Of a stretch of 64,000 bases of DNA, positions 46,538 through 55,369 are shown piece after piece. The translations under genes were made by a program, and so were the position numbers. The notes below the pieces were generated by a model. The model did not search any database. It was not told where the DNA came from and saw nothing but the letters and a program-made list of their open reading frames with translations. How positions within the stretch are numbered: position 1 is the stretch's first letter; each line of letters starts with the position of its first letter. This DNA comes from Polynucleobacter sp. 80A-SIGWE (GTDB taxonomy: Bacteria; Pseudomonadota; Gammaproteobacteria; Burkholderiales; Burkholderiaceae): the NCBI RefSeq assembly GCF_018882295.1, contig NZ_JACVOR010000002.1, positions 248,001 to 312,000 of the forward strand, in the 5' to 3' direction.

Positions 46538-47497
46538 ATGGATCAGAATCAATCCGAGAGCGCCAATCAAAATTGGGAACGTCAAGCTCTCGAGCATTTA
46601 TTGCTTGAGAATTTAAAAGAGACTCGCAAGGCCCGCCGCTGGAAAGCGGTGTTTCGTATTCTCACTCTGATCGTCTTTGTTGGCGTAGTGATATCAGTTT
46701 TTGATTTCCATCTACCGGGGCGCGGGATGGGAATGGAGAAGCACACGGCTTTAGTCACGCTAGAGGGTGAGATTTCTTCAAGCTCGATGGCCAATGCATT
46801 GGATATCAATTCATCTTTAACAGCTGCTTTTGAAAATGTAAATAGTGCGGGCGTAGTTTTGCGCATCAATAGTCCTGGGGGTTCTCCGGTTCAGGCGGGC
46901 ATGATGAATGACGAGATTCATCGCTTACGCAAACTCTATCCAAGTAAACCGTTTTATGTCGTCGTGGAAGATATCTGCGCTTCAGGTGGTTACTACGTTG
47001 CTGTTGCAGGCGACCAAATTTTGGTTGATAAGGCTAGCTTAGTGGGATCTATCGGCGTGATCATGGAGGGCTTTGGTTTCACTGGCCTGATGGATAAATT
47101 GGGTGTGACTCGTCGCATGATTACTGCGGGCTCAAACAAGGGAATGATGGATCCGTTCTCTAAAGAAAATCCACAACAAGTGGAAATGATTAAAACCATG
47201 ATCGATGAGATTCATCAGCAATTTATTGCGGTGGTTAAAGCAGGTCGTGGCGATCGCTTAAAAGAAACTCCAGAAATGTTCTCAGGCCGCGTTTGGAATG
47301 GCGAGCAGGCAATCAAAATTGGTTTAGTGGATGGCTATGGAACAGTAGAGACTGTAGCGCGCGATATCTTTAAAGCGCCGGATATCCTGGACTACACCAT
47401 GAAAGAGAATTTCGCTGAACGTGTTGCTAAACGTTTTGGGGCTGAGGTGGGTTCTGCAGCAGGCAAGGCCTTAATTAAAACTCCTGATCTAAAGTAA
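46538..47497 (+). CDS. S49 family signal-peptide-peptidase-like protease
   Basis: SppA/SohB-like inner-membrane serine protease, 319 residues, with one membrane helix near 38-58. It has a single S49 domain, half the size of E. coli SppA. The serine nucleophile is in DICASGGYYVAVAGD near residue 151 and the catalytic lysine probably follows in DKASLVGSIGVIMEGFG near 168. It may remove cleaved signal peptides or membrane fragments. An intrinsic terminator lies 36 bp after its stop. Confidence 0.9.
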   Translation: MDQNQSESANQNWERQALEHLLLENLKETRKARRWKAVFRILTLIVFVGVVISVFDFHLPGRGMGMEKHTALVTLEGEISSSSMANALDINSSLTAAFENVNSAGVVLRINSPGGSPVQAGMMNDEIHRLRKLYPSKPFYVVVEDICASGGYYVAVAGDQILVDKASLVGSIGVIMEGFGFTGLMDKLGVTRRMITAGSNKGMMDPFSKENPQQVEMIKTMIDEIHQQFIAVVKAGRGDRLKETPEMFSGRVWNGEQAIKIGLVDGYGTVETVARDIFKAPDILDYTMKENFAERVAKRFGAEVGSAAGKALIKTPDLK

Positions 47498-47532
47498 AAA
47501 ACGATAGATCAACGAGGTAGCAAACAAAACAC

Positions 47533-48306
47533 CTAGGCCAGCAATAGAAATACTGCTGGCCTATTTTGTAATGAAGCGCAGGCAGCCTCATTGGGGAAGC
47601 GCTTACGCCAATCTGCAATCGAAAGCGTTGTAATGGTTTCAGTTGGAAGGCTGAGATCCATGCCAAGACACAGCAATGATTGTGGTGATAGTGCGCTTAG
47701 GCAGGCCATCAGCATCGCAGTATTGCGATACGGCGTCTCAATCCAAATTTGCGTCTGTTGTAATTTTCTAGACTCCACTTCTAACTGTTTCAGTCGTGCA
47801 ATGCGATCTTGCGCATCATGAGGAACGTAGCCTTGAAATGCAAAGCGCTGACCATTCAAACCGCTCGCCATCAGACCTAACAAAATCGAGCTTGGTCCAA
47901 CCAAGGGCTTTACTTTAGCGCCTAGCTTGTGTGCTGCTAGCACGAGCTCGGCACCGGGATCCGCAACACCGGGAACACCTGCCTCTGACATGAGTCCCAT
48001 GTCTTTACCAGCGATGAGAGGCTTGAGTAAATCCATTGGTTTAACGGCATCACCGTACTTAGCATTGCGCGCAACGCCACGCCACTCACTCATTTGCATT
48101 TCTTGAATGGTGCAGGCTAAAGGTGAAACGCTATCGACTGCTTTTAAAAAAGCACGTGCTGTTTTTGCATCCTCAACAATCCAGTTGGTGAGCTTGGCGG
48201 TTTGGGCGATGGTTTCACTTGGCAAGACCCAAGGTAATTGCTCAACTCGAGAATCATCACCCAAAGTATTGGGAATTAAAAAGAGGGTACCTAGTGTCGA
48301 ACTCAT
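47533..48306 (-). CDS. SAM-dependent methyltransferase, tetrapyrrole-methylase / RsmI-like
   Basis: 257 residues from the ATG at 48306. TLFLIPNTLGDD starts it like other members of the tetrapyrrole methylase superfamily, and KDMGLMSEAGVPGVADPGAELVLAAHKLG with VGPSSILLGLMASG is the SAM-binding core. This resembles RsmI (2'-O-methylation of C1402 in 16S rRNA) but the motif reads SEAGVPGVADPG and not the usual RsmI form SDAGTPLISDPG, and the N-terminal part is short. I cannot say whether it is a second RsmI-like enzyme with another target. Its last codons lie in the sppA terminator. It follows maf by 25 bp. Confidence 0.75.
   Translation of the reverse strand: MSSTLGTLFLIPNTLGDDSRVEQLPWVLPSETIAQTAKLTNWIVEDAKTARAFLKAVDSVSPLACTIQEMQMSEWRGVARNAKYGDAVKPMDLLKPLIAGKDMGLMSEAGVPGVADPGAELVLAAHKLGAKVKPLVGPSSILLGLMASGLNGQRFAFQGYVPHDAQDRIARLKQLEVESRKLQQTQIWIETPYRNTAMLMACLSALSPQSLLCLGMDLSLPTETITTLSIADWRKRFPNEAACASLQNRPAVFLLLA
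47534..47567 (+). terminator. Intrinsic terminator after the S49 protease gene
   Basis: TAGGCCAGCA (47534-47543) and TGCTGGCCTA (47554-47563) form a perfect 10-bp stem followed by TTTT. The left arm is the reverse complement of the last codons and stop (LLA plus TAG) of the facing methyltransferase gene. Confidence 0.85.
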
Positions 48307-48331
48307 GTAGTTGCTTAACTTTATGTTTGTT

Positions 48332-48925
48332 TTATTTCTTGGCTGGAATAACAAAGCCAGCTTCACGTAAGAGGCCGCTCAGCGCAATTAATGGCAAGCC
48401 AATTAATGCAGTGGGATCATCACTCTTGATGGATTCTAGGAGTGAAATTCCTAAGCCTTCAGACTTGGCGCTACCAGCGCAGTCGTAGGGTTCTTCGGCA
48501 TGGAGGTATGCCTCTAGAACATCATCCGATAGTTTGCGAAAGGTAACTTCCGTAGGAATATTGATGGTTGTTTCGACATCGCCATGCATCAGACATAGCG
48601 CTGTTTGAAAAGTCACTGTCGCACCGCGCATGAGTTGTAGTTGCGCCATTGCACGCTCAAAGTTTCCTGGTTTACCGATAGCGGCTCCACAAAGGTCGGC
48701 TACTTGATCAGAGCCAATGACCCAAGCTTCAGGGTGATCTTTTGCAACTGCGGCAGCCTTGGCTTTTGCTAGGCGCAGGGCTAAATCTAAAGTGCTTTCA
48801 CCGGGTAAGGGGGTTTCATCCACTTTGGGTGAGATGACATCAAAAGGGATGCGCAGGCGCTCTAAGAGCTCTCGACGATAGACCGAGGTGGATGCCAGAA
48901 TTAGTTTTTTTGCAGAATTACTCAT
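48332..48925 (-). CDS. Maf-like nucleotide pyrophosphatase (YceF type)
   Basis: Hydrolyses non-canonical nucleoside triphosphates. 197 residues from the ATG at 48925 (MSNSAKKLILASTSVYRREL, the classical opening SxSxxRxxLL); an ATG 30 bp upstream adds un-conserved residues. KVDETPLPGES and VIGSDQVADLCGAAIGKPG near residue 70 hold the catalytic aspartate and glutamine pattern of the YceF subgroup, which prefers m7GTP in E. coli. Divergent from yceD with 43 bp between starts. Confidence 0.9.
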   Translation of the reverse strand: MSNSAKKLILASTSVYRRELLERLRIPFDVISPKVDETPLPGESTLDLALRLAKAKAAAVAKDHPEAWVIGSDQVADLCGAAIGKPGNFERAMAQLQLMRGATVTFQTALCLMHGDVETTINIPTEVTFRKLSDDVLEAYLHAEEPYDCAGSAKSEGLGISLLESIKSDDPTALIGLPLIALSGLLREAGFVIPAKK

Positions 48926-48956
48926 CACTACTTGTACTTTCGCTGAAGCCTTCATT

Positions 48957-48962
48957 TAGACT
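48957..48962 (+). promoter_or_regulatory. Weak -10 box 6 nt before yceD
   Basis: TAGACT (4/6) is followed by gatgtc and the ATG at 48969. TTGTAC (48932-48937) is a possible -35 with a 19-bp spacer. No Shine-Dalgarno is visible. Confidence 0.3.
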
Positions 48963-48968
48963 GATGTC

Positions 48969-49547
48969 ATGAATCGTAATCAAGTTTTACCTCAAGTTGA
49001 GCTCTCCACTGATCCCAAGGCTTTGAGTCGGATCGATTTTTGTGCCCCCCAGTCCTATCAAGGGTCTGGCTTTTTGGAGATTTCAGCCTTGCCAAGGGTG
49101 GCTGAGGAGGCCTCCAGTATCGAGCCGGGCGATGGTTTCCATTGGCAGGTAAAGACCCATTTTGCCGATTCTCCGGGTTCTGAGCCCCGGCAAATTCTGG
49201 AATTAGCCATAAAAGGCCGTATTCACCTGGTTTGTCAGAGTTGTTTGCAGGACTGCGGCCTAGATTTGGCTCAAGAGAGTCGATTTGTCATGGTGGCCTC
49301 TGAGGAGGAAGCGGATGCCTTCCCAATGGAGGATGATCAACAAGAGCCCTTGGTAGCAAGCCAGCACTTCGACCTTTTGGGGTTAATTGAGGACGAAATT
49401 CTCCTGTCTATGCCCTTAATTCCAAAGCATCCAGAGGGTACTTGCAAACCACATGCCTCTTCATTCGGGGAGGGCGAGGAGGCTGCAGATGCCGCTGAAA
49501 AGCCCCAAAATCCCTTTAACATATTGAAAAATATGAAGAAAAATTGA
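48969..49547 (+). CDS. YceD/DUF177 protein (23S rRNA accumulation)
   Basis: 192 residues. DUF177 proteins affect 23S rRNA accumulation and are encoded beside rpmF. The conserved cysteine pattern LVCQSCLQDCGLDL is near residue 92, with a further cysteine in EGTCKPHA near 160. The region ELLGLIEDEILLSMPLIPKH is typical of the C-terminal half (seen as DLLGLIEDEILLSMPLIP). The gene is 105 bp upstream of rpmF and divergent from maf, the usual order. Confidence 0.88.
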   Translation: MNRNQVLPQVELSTDPKALSRIDFCAPQSYQGSGFLEISALPRVAEEASSIEPGDGFHWQVKTHFADSPGSEPRQILELAIKGRIHLVCQSCLQDCGLDLAQESRFVMVASEEEADAFPMEDDQQEPLVASQHFDLLGLIEDEILLSMPLIPKHPEGTCKPHASSFGEGEEAADAAEKPQNPFNILKNMKKN

Positions 49548-49623
49548 TTAGACCTCTCGTATTGGGAGTGGCTTTTCAAACCCGTTTTATCAATTAATCA
49601 AGCATTTAGCGCAATTTTCATGC

Positions 49624-49629
49624 TAGAAT
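49624..49629 (+). promoter_or_regulatory. Candidate -10 box upstream of rpmF
   Basis: TAGAAT (5/6) lies 23 bp before the rpmF ATG, after the gap from yceD. No clear -35 at 17 bp. A TAGGAG Shine-Dalgarno follows at 49641-49646. Confidence 0.4.
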
Positions 49630-49652
49630 GTCGCCTTGCTTAGGAGTTCAAT

Positions 49653-49832
49653 ATGGCCGTCCAACAGAATAAAAAATCCCCATCCAAACGTGGCATGCAC
49701 CGTGCGCACGACTTTTTGACCGCACCTGCTACGGCTGTTGAAGCCACAACTGGTGAGGCTCATTTGCGCCACCACATTTCACCAAACGGCTACTACCGTG
49801 GCCGTAAAGTTGTTAAAACCAAAAACGACTAA
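49653..49832 (+). CDS. rpmF: 50S ribosomal protein L32
   Basis: 59 residues starting [20 protein letters not shown], unmistakable L32, and ending [20 protein letters not shown]32 is bound near the peptidyl transferase region of the 50S subunit. It lacks the C-terminal zinc cysteines, as in most proteobacteria. A TAGGAG ribosome-binding site is 7 nt before the ATG. An intrinsic terminator follows, then plsX. Confidence 0.98.
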   Translation: MAVQQNKKSPSKRGMHRAHDFLTAPATAVEATTGEAHLRHHISPNGYYRGRKVVKTKND

Positions 49833-49853
49833 TTCTTTAGTCTAAAAAGATAG

Positions 49854-49881
49854 AAGCGGCTCCAATAAAAGCCGCTTTTTT
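49854..49881 (+). terminator. Intrinsic terminator after rpmF
   Basis: AAGCGGCT (49854-49861) and AGCCGCTT (49870-49877) pair over an 8-nt loop, and six T run to 49881. It separates rpmF from plsX, so plsX needs its own promoter or readthrough. Confidence 0.88.
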
Positions 49882-49916
49882 CTTGGATAAAACCACTTGC
49901 AGCAATACATGATTTT

Positions 49917-50927
49917 ATGAGCGTCACTCTTGCTATCGATGCCATGGGCGGAGATCACGGAGCAGTTGTCACGGTTCCCGCTTGTTGTGATTTTCTCGAA
50001 AAACATGCTGATGTGAAGATTGCATTAGTTGGCAATCCGGAAGTGCTCAAACAAGCTTTGAGTAAATTTCCAAAAGCGCCAATTGAGCGCATACAAATTA
50101 TTCCCGCCAGTGAAGTTGTCTTAATGGATGATCCCATTGAGGTGGCATTGCGTCGTAAAAAAGATTCTTCCATGCGCGTTGCTATCGAGCAGGTGAAAGA
50201 AGGTCTGGCTGACGCGATCATCTCTTCTGGCAATACGGGCGCCTTAATGGCAATCTCCCGCTACATTCTCAAAACACTTGATGGTGTTGATCGTCCTGCA
50301 ATTGCTACTGCGATCCCTAACGAAAAAGGGCGTGGTACCACCATGCTGGATCTTGGTGCCAACGCGGATTGTGAACCAATGCACTTGGTGCAATTTGCAC
50401 AAATGGCTAACGTGATGGTTCAGGTAGTAGACGGGACACAAAACCCTTCAATTGGCCTCCTCAATATCGGTGAAGAAGTGATTAAAGGGAATGAAGTGGT
50501 TAAGCAGACGAGTGAGCTGCTGCGCCAAACCAACTTAAACTTTTACGGTAACGTAGAAGGTAATGATATTTTTAAAGGCACAACGGATATCGTAGTGTGT
50601 GACGGCTTTGTTGGTAACGTAGTCCTCAAGGCAAGCGAAGGCTTGGCGAAGATGATGAGCGGCTTGATCAAAGAAGAATTCAATCGATCATGGCTTACTA
50701 AGCTGATGGCGATTTGCGCCATGGTGCCATTGTTGCGTGTACGCAAGCGCGTGGATCATCGTCGTTACAATGGTGCAGTACTCTTAGGTTTGCGCGGTTG
50801 TGTGATTAAGAGCCATGGCTCGGCAGATCGGTTTGCCTTTGGTTTTGCGCTTGATCGCGCATATGAAGCAGCAAAAAATCGCATGGTGGAGCGTATCGCT
50901 CAAGCTTTTGTGGCGGAGACAAAATAA
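49917..50927 (+). CDS. plsX: Phosphate acyltransferase PlsX
   Basis: Makes acyl-phosphate from acyl-ACP for phospholipid synthesis. 336 residues starting [11 protein letters not shown], the family signature. [28 protein letters not shown] near residue 80-107 and [25 protein letters not shown] near 205 are typical. It opens the plsX-fabH-fabD-fabG-acpP-fabF cluster. No Shine-Dalgarno is obvious before the ATG (tacatgatttt). Confidence 0.96.
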   Translation: MSVTLAIDAMGGDHGAVVTVPACCDFLEKHADVKIALVGNPEVLKQALSKFPKAPIERIQIIPASEVVLMDDPIEVALRRKKDSSMRVAIEQVKEGLADAIISSGNTGALMAISRYILKTLDGVDRPAIATAIPNEKGRGTTMLDLGANADCEPMHLVQFAQMANVMVQVVDGTQNPSIGLLNIGEEVIKGNEVVKQTSELLRQTNLNFYGNVEGNDIFKGTTDIVVCDGFVGNVVLKASEGLAKMMSGLIKEEFNRSWLTKLMAICAMVPLLRVRKRVDHRRYNGAVLLGLRGCVIKSHGSADRFAFGFALDRAYEAAKNRMVERIAQAFVAETK

Positions 50928-50929
50928 TC

Positions 50930-51916
50930 ATGAGTACTTATTCACGGATAGCAGGCACCGGAAGTTATCTTCCGGAGCAACGTCTAAGCAATCAAGATCT
51001 AGTTGAGCGTTTAGCAAAGATTGGTCTTGAGACTAGTGATGAATGGATTGTGACTCGCAGCGGCATTTCTGCTCGTCACTTTGCTGCAGAGAATCAACTT
51101 ACCAGTGACTTAGCAGTTAAAGCCGCTGAGGCTGCATTAGAGGCGGCTGGCTGTACTTCAGAAGATCTTGATCTGATTATTTTGGCAACATCTACACCGG
51201 ATCATTTAGGTGGCTTTCCAAGCACTGCTTGCGTAGTGCAGGATAAGTTGGGTGCTCATACCAATTGCGCAGCATTTGATGTCCAGGCAGTATGTGCCGG
51301 CTTTACTTATGCTCTCGCGATTGCGGATGCATTTATTCGTACAGGCACTTATAAGAAAGTTTTAGTTCTCGGTGCAGAAACCTTTTCCCGTATTTTGGAT
51401 TTCCAAGATCGCACTACTTCTGTTTTATTTGGTGATGGTGCTGGGGCAGTGGTTCTCGAAGCCTCGAAAGAGCCTGGCATTTTGGCTACTGCCTTGCATG
51501 CTGATGGCAGTCAACGCGACATCCTCTGTGTTCCAGGACGTGCAAAGCAGGGTGGCGTAGAAGGCTCTGCGTACTTAACTATGGATGGACCTGCGGTATT
51601 TAAGCTGGCCGTTAAGGTGCTTGAGCAAGTTGCTCATGAAGCTCTAGAAAAAGCCAATCTCAAACCAGAGCAAATTGATTGGTTGGTGCCACACCAAGCT
51701 AACATTCGTATCATGGAGAGCACAGCTCGCAAGATGGGTATGTCGATGGATAAAGTGATTGTGACTGTGCATGAGCACGGCAATACTTCTGCTGCATCTA
51801 TTCCGCTTGCATTGGATGTCGGCGTGCGCTCTGGTCAAATTCAACGCGGCCAACACCTCTTGTTAGAGGGTGTGGGTGGTGGCTTTGCTTGGGGTGCAGC
51901 AGCAATTAAGTACTAA
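50930..51916 (+). CDS. fabH: 3-oxoacyl-ACP synthase III
   Basis: Starts fatty-acid synthesis by condensing acetyl-CoA with malonyl-ACP. 328 residues. The active-site cysteine is in [13 protein letters not shown] near 122, the histidine in [12 protein letters not shown] near 256 and the asparagine in [15 protein letters not shown] near 286. [10 protein letters not shown] is near residue 36. It begins 2 bp after plsX. Confidence 0.97.
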   Translation: MSTYSRIAGTGSYLPEQRLSNQDLVERLAKIGLETSDEWIVTRSGISARHFAAENQLTSDLAVKAAEAALEAAGCTSEDLDLIILATSTPDHLGGFPSTACVVQDKLGAHTNCAAFDVQAVCAGFTYALAIADAFIRTGTYKKVLVLGAETFSRILDFQDRTTSVLFGDGAGAVVLEASKEPGILATALHADGSQRDILCVPGRAKQGGVEGSAYLTMDGPAVFKLAVKVLEQVAHEALEKANLKPEQIDWLVPHQANIRIMESTARKMGMSMDKVIVTVHEHGNTSAASIPLALDVGVRSGQIQRGQHLLLEGVGGGFAWGAAAIKY

Positions 51917-51957
51917 GCAAAAAATACATTAATAACCATTCTTCAGCGATTATTCCT

Positions 51958-52893
51958 ATGACATTTGCATTTGTATTTCCTGGCCAAGGCTCCCAATCAG
52001 TTGGGATGCTTAACTCCATTGCTGATCGCCCAGAAGTTCGTGCGACTTTGCAGGAAGCCTCAGAGGCTTTGGGCGAAGATGTTGCAAAACTTATTGCTGA
52101 AGGTCCTGCCGAAGCATTGTCTTTAACGACCAATACACAACCCGTGATGTTGACTGCCGCAATTGCGTTTTATCGCGCTTGGTTGGCCTCTGGTGGTGCG
52201 GTTCCTCAGATGATGGCTGGTCACAGTTTGGGTGAATACTCTGCTTTAGTTGCTGCTGGCGTAATCTCATTTAAAGATGCAGTTCCTTTGGTGCGCTTTC
52301 GTGCTGAAGCGATGCAGTCGGCTGTACCAGTTGGTACTGGCGGTATGGCTGCAATCTTAGGTTTAGATGATGCAATTGTGAAGACGGTTTGTGCTGAAGC
52401 TGCTGCAGCCTCTGGTGGTGTAGTAGAGGCAGTGAACTTCAATGCGCCAGGACAAGTAGTGATTGCGGGTGGAAGCGATGCGGTGACTAAGGCCTGTGAA
52501 TTACTCAAGGCAGCTGGCGCAAAACGTGCTCTGCCATTGCCGGTATCTGCACCATTTCATTCATCATTGCTGCAGCCTGCTTCTGAAAAACTCAAAGGCT
52601 ACTTAGCGGATATTGAATTTAAGGTCCCCACTATTTCTGTAGTCAATAACGTTGATGTCAATGTTTTGAATGATCCAGCAGCTATTAAAGATGCCTTAGT
52701 GCGTCAAGCCGCCAAACCTGTACGTTGGCAAGAGACTATTAATGCTATGGCTCAGCAGGGCATCACTCAAGTAGTGGAATGTGGCCCTGGCAAGGTATTA
52801 GCTGGACTGACTAAGCGTATTAATGAGAATGTTGTTGGCATTCCTATTTTTGATGAAGCTAGTCTCACTGAAGCCTTGGCTACAGTAAAGTAA
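51958..52893 (+). CDS. fabD: Malonyl-CoA:ACP transacylase
   Basis: Moves malonyl from CoA to ACP. 311 residues. FVFPGQGSQSVGML at the N-terminus, the nucleophile serine in MAGHSLGEYSALVAAG near 91 and the histidine in PVSAPFHSSLLQPA near 200. The length is normal. It is 41 bp after fabH with no strong Shine-Dalgarno. Confidence 0.97.
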   Translation: MTFAFVFPGQGSQSVGMLNSIADRPEVRATLQEASEALGEDVAKLIAEGPAEALSLTTNTQPVMLTAAIAFYRAWLASGGAVPQMMAGHSLGEYSALVAAGVISFKDAVPLVRFRAEAMQSAVPVGTGGMAAILGLDDAIVKTVCAEAAAASGGVVEAVNFNAPGQVVIAGGSDAVTKACELLKAAGAKRALPLPVSAPFHSSLLQPASEKLKGYLADIEFKVPTISVVNNVDVNVLNDPAAIKDALVRQAAKPVRWQETINAMAQQGITQVVECGPGKVLAGLTKRINENVVGIPIFDEASLTEALATVK

Positions 52894-52935
52894 AAACATA
52901 AATAAGAAATAACAAAGAAACAACGGAAGACAAAT

Positions 52936-53679
52936 ATGAATCTCGACTTAAGCGGACAAATTGCATTGGTAACCGGCGCATCACGCGGTATTGGTCAAGC
53001 CATTGCGGATGAGTTGGTGAAATGTGGCGCCAAGGTAATTGGTACGGCCACTTCTGAGGATGGTGCCAAGGCTATCAATGCACGTTTACAAGCGAGCGGT
53101 GGTCGTGGTGAAGTATTGAATGTGACTGACCCAAAGGCTTGTGAGGACATCATTGAATTGATCGTCAAGGATTTTGGCGGCATCAATATTTTGGTGAATA
53201 ACGCAGGTATCACCCGCGATAACCTAGCTATGCGCATGAAAACAGATGAGTGGACCGATGTGATCGACACCAACTTAAGTGCTGTTTTCCGCTTGTCACA
53301 GGCGGTAATGCGCCCAATGATGAAGGCGCGCGCTGGCCGCATTATCAATATCACCTCGATCGTTGGCCATATGGGCAACCCTGGACAGGCTAATTACGCA
53401 GCTGCTAAATCAGGCGTTTCAGGTATGACCCGCGCTTTAGCCCGCGAAATCGGTAGCCGCAATATCACCGTGAACTGTGTGGCGCCCGGATTTATTGATA
53501 CCGATATGACCCGCGCTTTGAGCGAAGAACAGCAAAATAGCCTAAAAGCGAACATTCCCTTGGCTCGTCTGGGTAGTCCAGAGGATGTGGCCCAGGCAGT
53601 GGCGTTTTTGGCATCCCCGGCAGCTGGGTACATTACGGGTAATACCTTACATGTCAATGGCGGCCTGTATTTAGCCTAA
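52936..53679 (+). CDS. fabG: 3-oxoacyl-ACP reductase
   Basis: NADPH reduction of 3-oxoacyl-ACP. 247 residues. VTGASRGIGQAIADEL binds the cofactor (12-20); NNAGITRDNLAMRM follows. The catalytic serine is in NITSIVGHMGNPG and the Tyr-Lys pair in NYAAAKSGVSGM near 154-158. The C-terminal YITGNTLHVNGGLYLA is typical. An acpP gene follows in the usual order. Confidence 0.97.
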   Translation: MNLDLSGQIALVTGASRGIGQAIADELVKCGAKVIGTATSEDGAKAINARLQASGGRGEVLNVTDPKACEDIIELIVKDFGGINILVNNAGITRDNLAMRMKTDEWTDVIDTNLSAVFRLSQAVMRPMMKARAGRIINITSIVGHMGNPGQANYAAAKSGVSGMTRALAREIGSRNITVNCVAPGFIDTDMTRALSEEQQNSLKANIPLARLGSPEDVAQAVAFLASPAAGYITGNTLHVNGGLYLA

Positions 53680-53782
53680 AAATAAAGCAGAAATTTGATC
53701 ATTTTTTGGCGGAATTGCTAATTCGGTCTGCCAAGCTGATAAAATTCTTTTCATCGTTTTTTTACAACCCTTGGGGGAATTA

Positions 53783-54022
53783 ATGGATAACATCGAACAA
53801 CGCGTTAAGAAGATCGTCGCTGAGCAATTGGGCGTCGCAGAAGCAGATATCAAGAATGAATCTTCTTTTGTGAACGACTTGGGCGCAGACTCTCTTGACA
53901 CTGTTGAATTGGTAATGGCTTTGGAAGATGAATTCGGAATTGAAATTCCGGATGAAGAAGCTGAAAAAATTACTACTGTTCAGCTCGCTATCGATTTTGC
54001 TCAGTCAAAAGCTCAGGGTTAA
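53783..54022 (+). CDS. acpP: Acyl carrier protein
   Basis: 79 residues from the ATG at 53783, starting [26 protein letters not shown] sits 7 nt upstream; an in-frame TTG at 53771 overlaps that site and is rejected. The phosphopantetheine serine is in [16 protein letters not shown] near residue 37. It is strongly acidic, as expected, and is loaded by AcpS encoded at 62.8 kb. Confidence 0.97.
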   Translation: MDNIEQRVKKIVAEQLGVAEADIKNESSFVNDLGADSLDTVELVMALEDEFGIEIPDEEAEKITTVQLAIDFAQSKAQG

Positions 54023-54050
54023 TTCCCGAGCTTAGTTAAAAGCTATTACT

Positions 54051-55298
54051 GTGTCAGCATCAAATGGCCGTCGCCGGGTTGTTGTTACCGGCTTAGGCCT
54101 TATTTCACCAGTTGGTAACTCGGTTGATGTAGCTTGGTCTAATTTGCTCGCGGGCAAATCAGGCATCGCTACCATCACTAAGTTTGACCATACTCCGCTG
54201 AGCGTGCATTTCGCCGGCGAGGTGAAAGATTTCAATGTCGAAGAATATGTTTCTGCCAAAGAGGCGCGCCATATGGATACCTTTATCCATTATGGTATCG
54301 CTGCTGGTACGCAAGCAATTCGCGATAGCGGTTTACAGGTAACCGAAGAGAACGCCGAGCGCGTTGGTGTCATGGTTGGTTCAGGTATCGGTGGTTTGCC
54401 GATGATTGAAGAGACTGGCGCTGAGTTGCTCGCTCGCGGTCCTCGTCGCATCTCCCCATTCTTTGTGCCAGGCTCAATCATTAATATGATTTCTGGCCAC
54501 CTCAGCATCTTGTTTGGTCTCAAAGGTCCAAACGTGGCTGCGGTGACCGCCTGCACCACAGGTTTGCATAGCATTGGATTGGCTGCACGCTTAATTCAGT
54601 ACGGTGATGCCGATGTGATGGTTGCTGGTGGTGCTGAATCTACGATTTCTGCATTAGGTGTTGGTGGCTTTGCTTCAGCTCGTGCACTATCTACTCGTAA
54701 TGATGACCCTGCAACAGCTTCACGCCCATGGGACAGAGACCGTGATGGTTTCGTTCTAGGTGAGGGTGCTGGTGTTGTTGTTCTGGAAGAGTATGAGCAC
54801 GCTAAAGCACGTGGCGCGAAAATCTACTGTGAGCTCTTAGGCTTCGGTATGAGTGGTGATGCGTATCACATGACTGCCCCAAATATGGACGGCCCACGTC
54901 GTTGCATGCTCAACGCAATGCGCGATGCTGGTTTAAACGCCGATCAGATTCAATACATTAACGCGCACGGTACCTCGACACCTTTGGGTGATAAGAACGA
55001 GACTGCCGCTATCAAGGCTGCTCTTGGCGATCACGCTAAGAAGACGCTGATTAACTCTACTAAGTCGATGACTGGCCACCTTTTAGGCGGTGCGGGCGGT
55101 TTGGAATCTGTCTTTACTATTCTGGCGTTACATAACCAGAAGTCTCCACCAACAATCAACATCTTCAATCAAGATCCAGAGTGCGATTTGGACTACTGCG
55201 CCAATACTGCTCGTGACGTGAAGATCGACCATGCCGTCAAAAACAACTTTGGCTTTGGGGGTACTAACGGTACCTTGATTTTTGGCAAACTGACCTAA
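54051..55298 (+). CDS. fabF: 3-oxoacyl-ACP synthase II
   Basis: Elongating condensing enzyme, 415 residues from a GTG at 54051 (product [20 protein letters not shown]). The cysteine nucleophile is in [14 protein letters not shown] near 168, and the histidines are in [12 protein letters not shown] near 308 and [12 protein letters not shown] near 345. [12 protein letters not shown] ends the protein. It is followed after 71 bp by degP, where relatives usually have rpoE and rse genes. Confidence 0.97.
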   Translation: MSASNGRRRVVVTGLGLISPVGNSVDVAWSNLLAGKSGIATITKFDHTPLSVHFAGEVKDFNVEEYVSAKEARHMDTFIHYGIAAGTQAIRDSGLQVTEENAERVGVMVGSGIGGLPMIEETGAELLARGPRRISPFFVPGSIINMISGHLSILFGLKGPNVAAVTACTTGLHSIGLAARLIQYGDADVMVAGGAESTISALGVGGFASARALSTRNDDPATASRPWDRDRDGFVLGEGAGVVVLEEYEHAKARGAKIYCELLGFGMSGDAYHMTAPNMDGPRRCMLNAMRDAGLNADQIQYINAHGTSTPLGDKNETAAIKAALGDHAKKTLINSTKSMTGHLLGGAGGLESVFTILALHNQKSPPTINIFNQDPECDLDYCANTARDVKIDHAVKNNFGFGGTNGTLIFGKLT

Positions 55299-55369
55299 TA
55301 TTCTTACTAGGTTATTTCCTTTCTTCGTTTCTTTAATTATTGGTTTTTACCAAGCAGGTCTATAGCATT

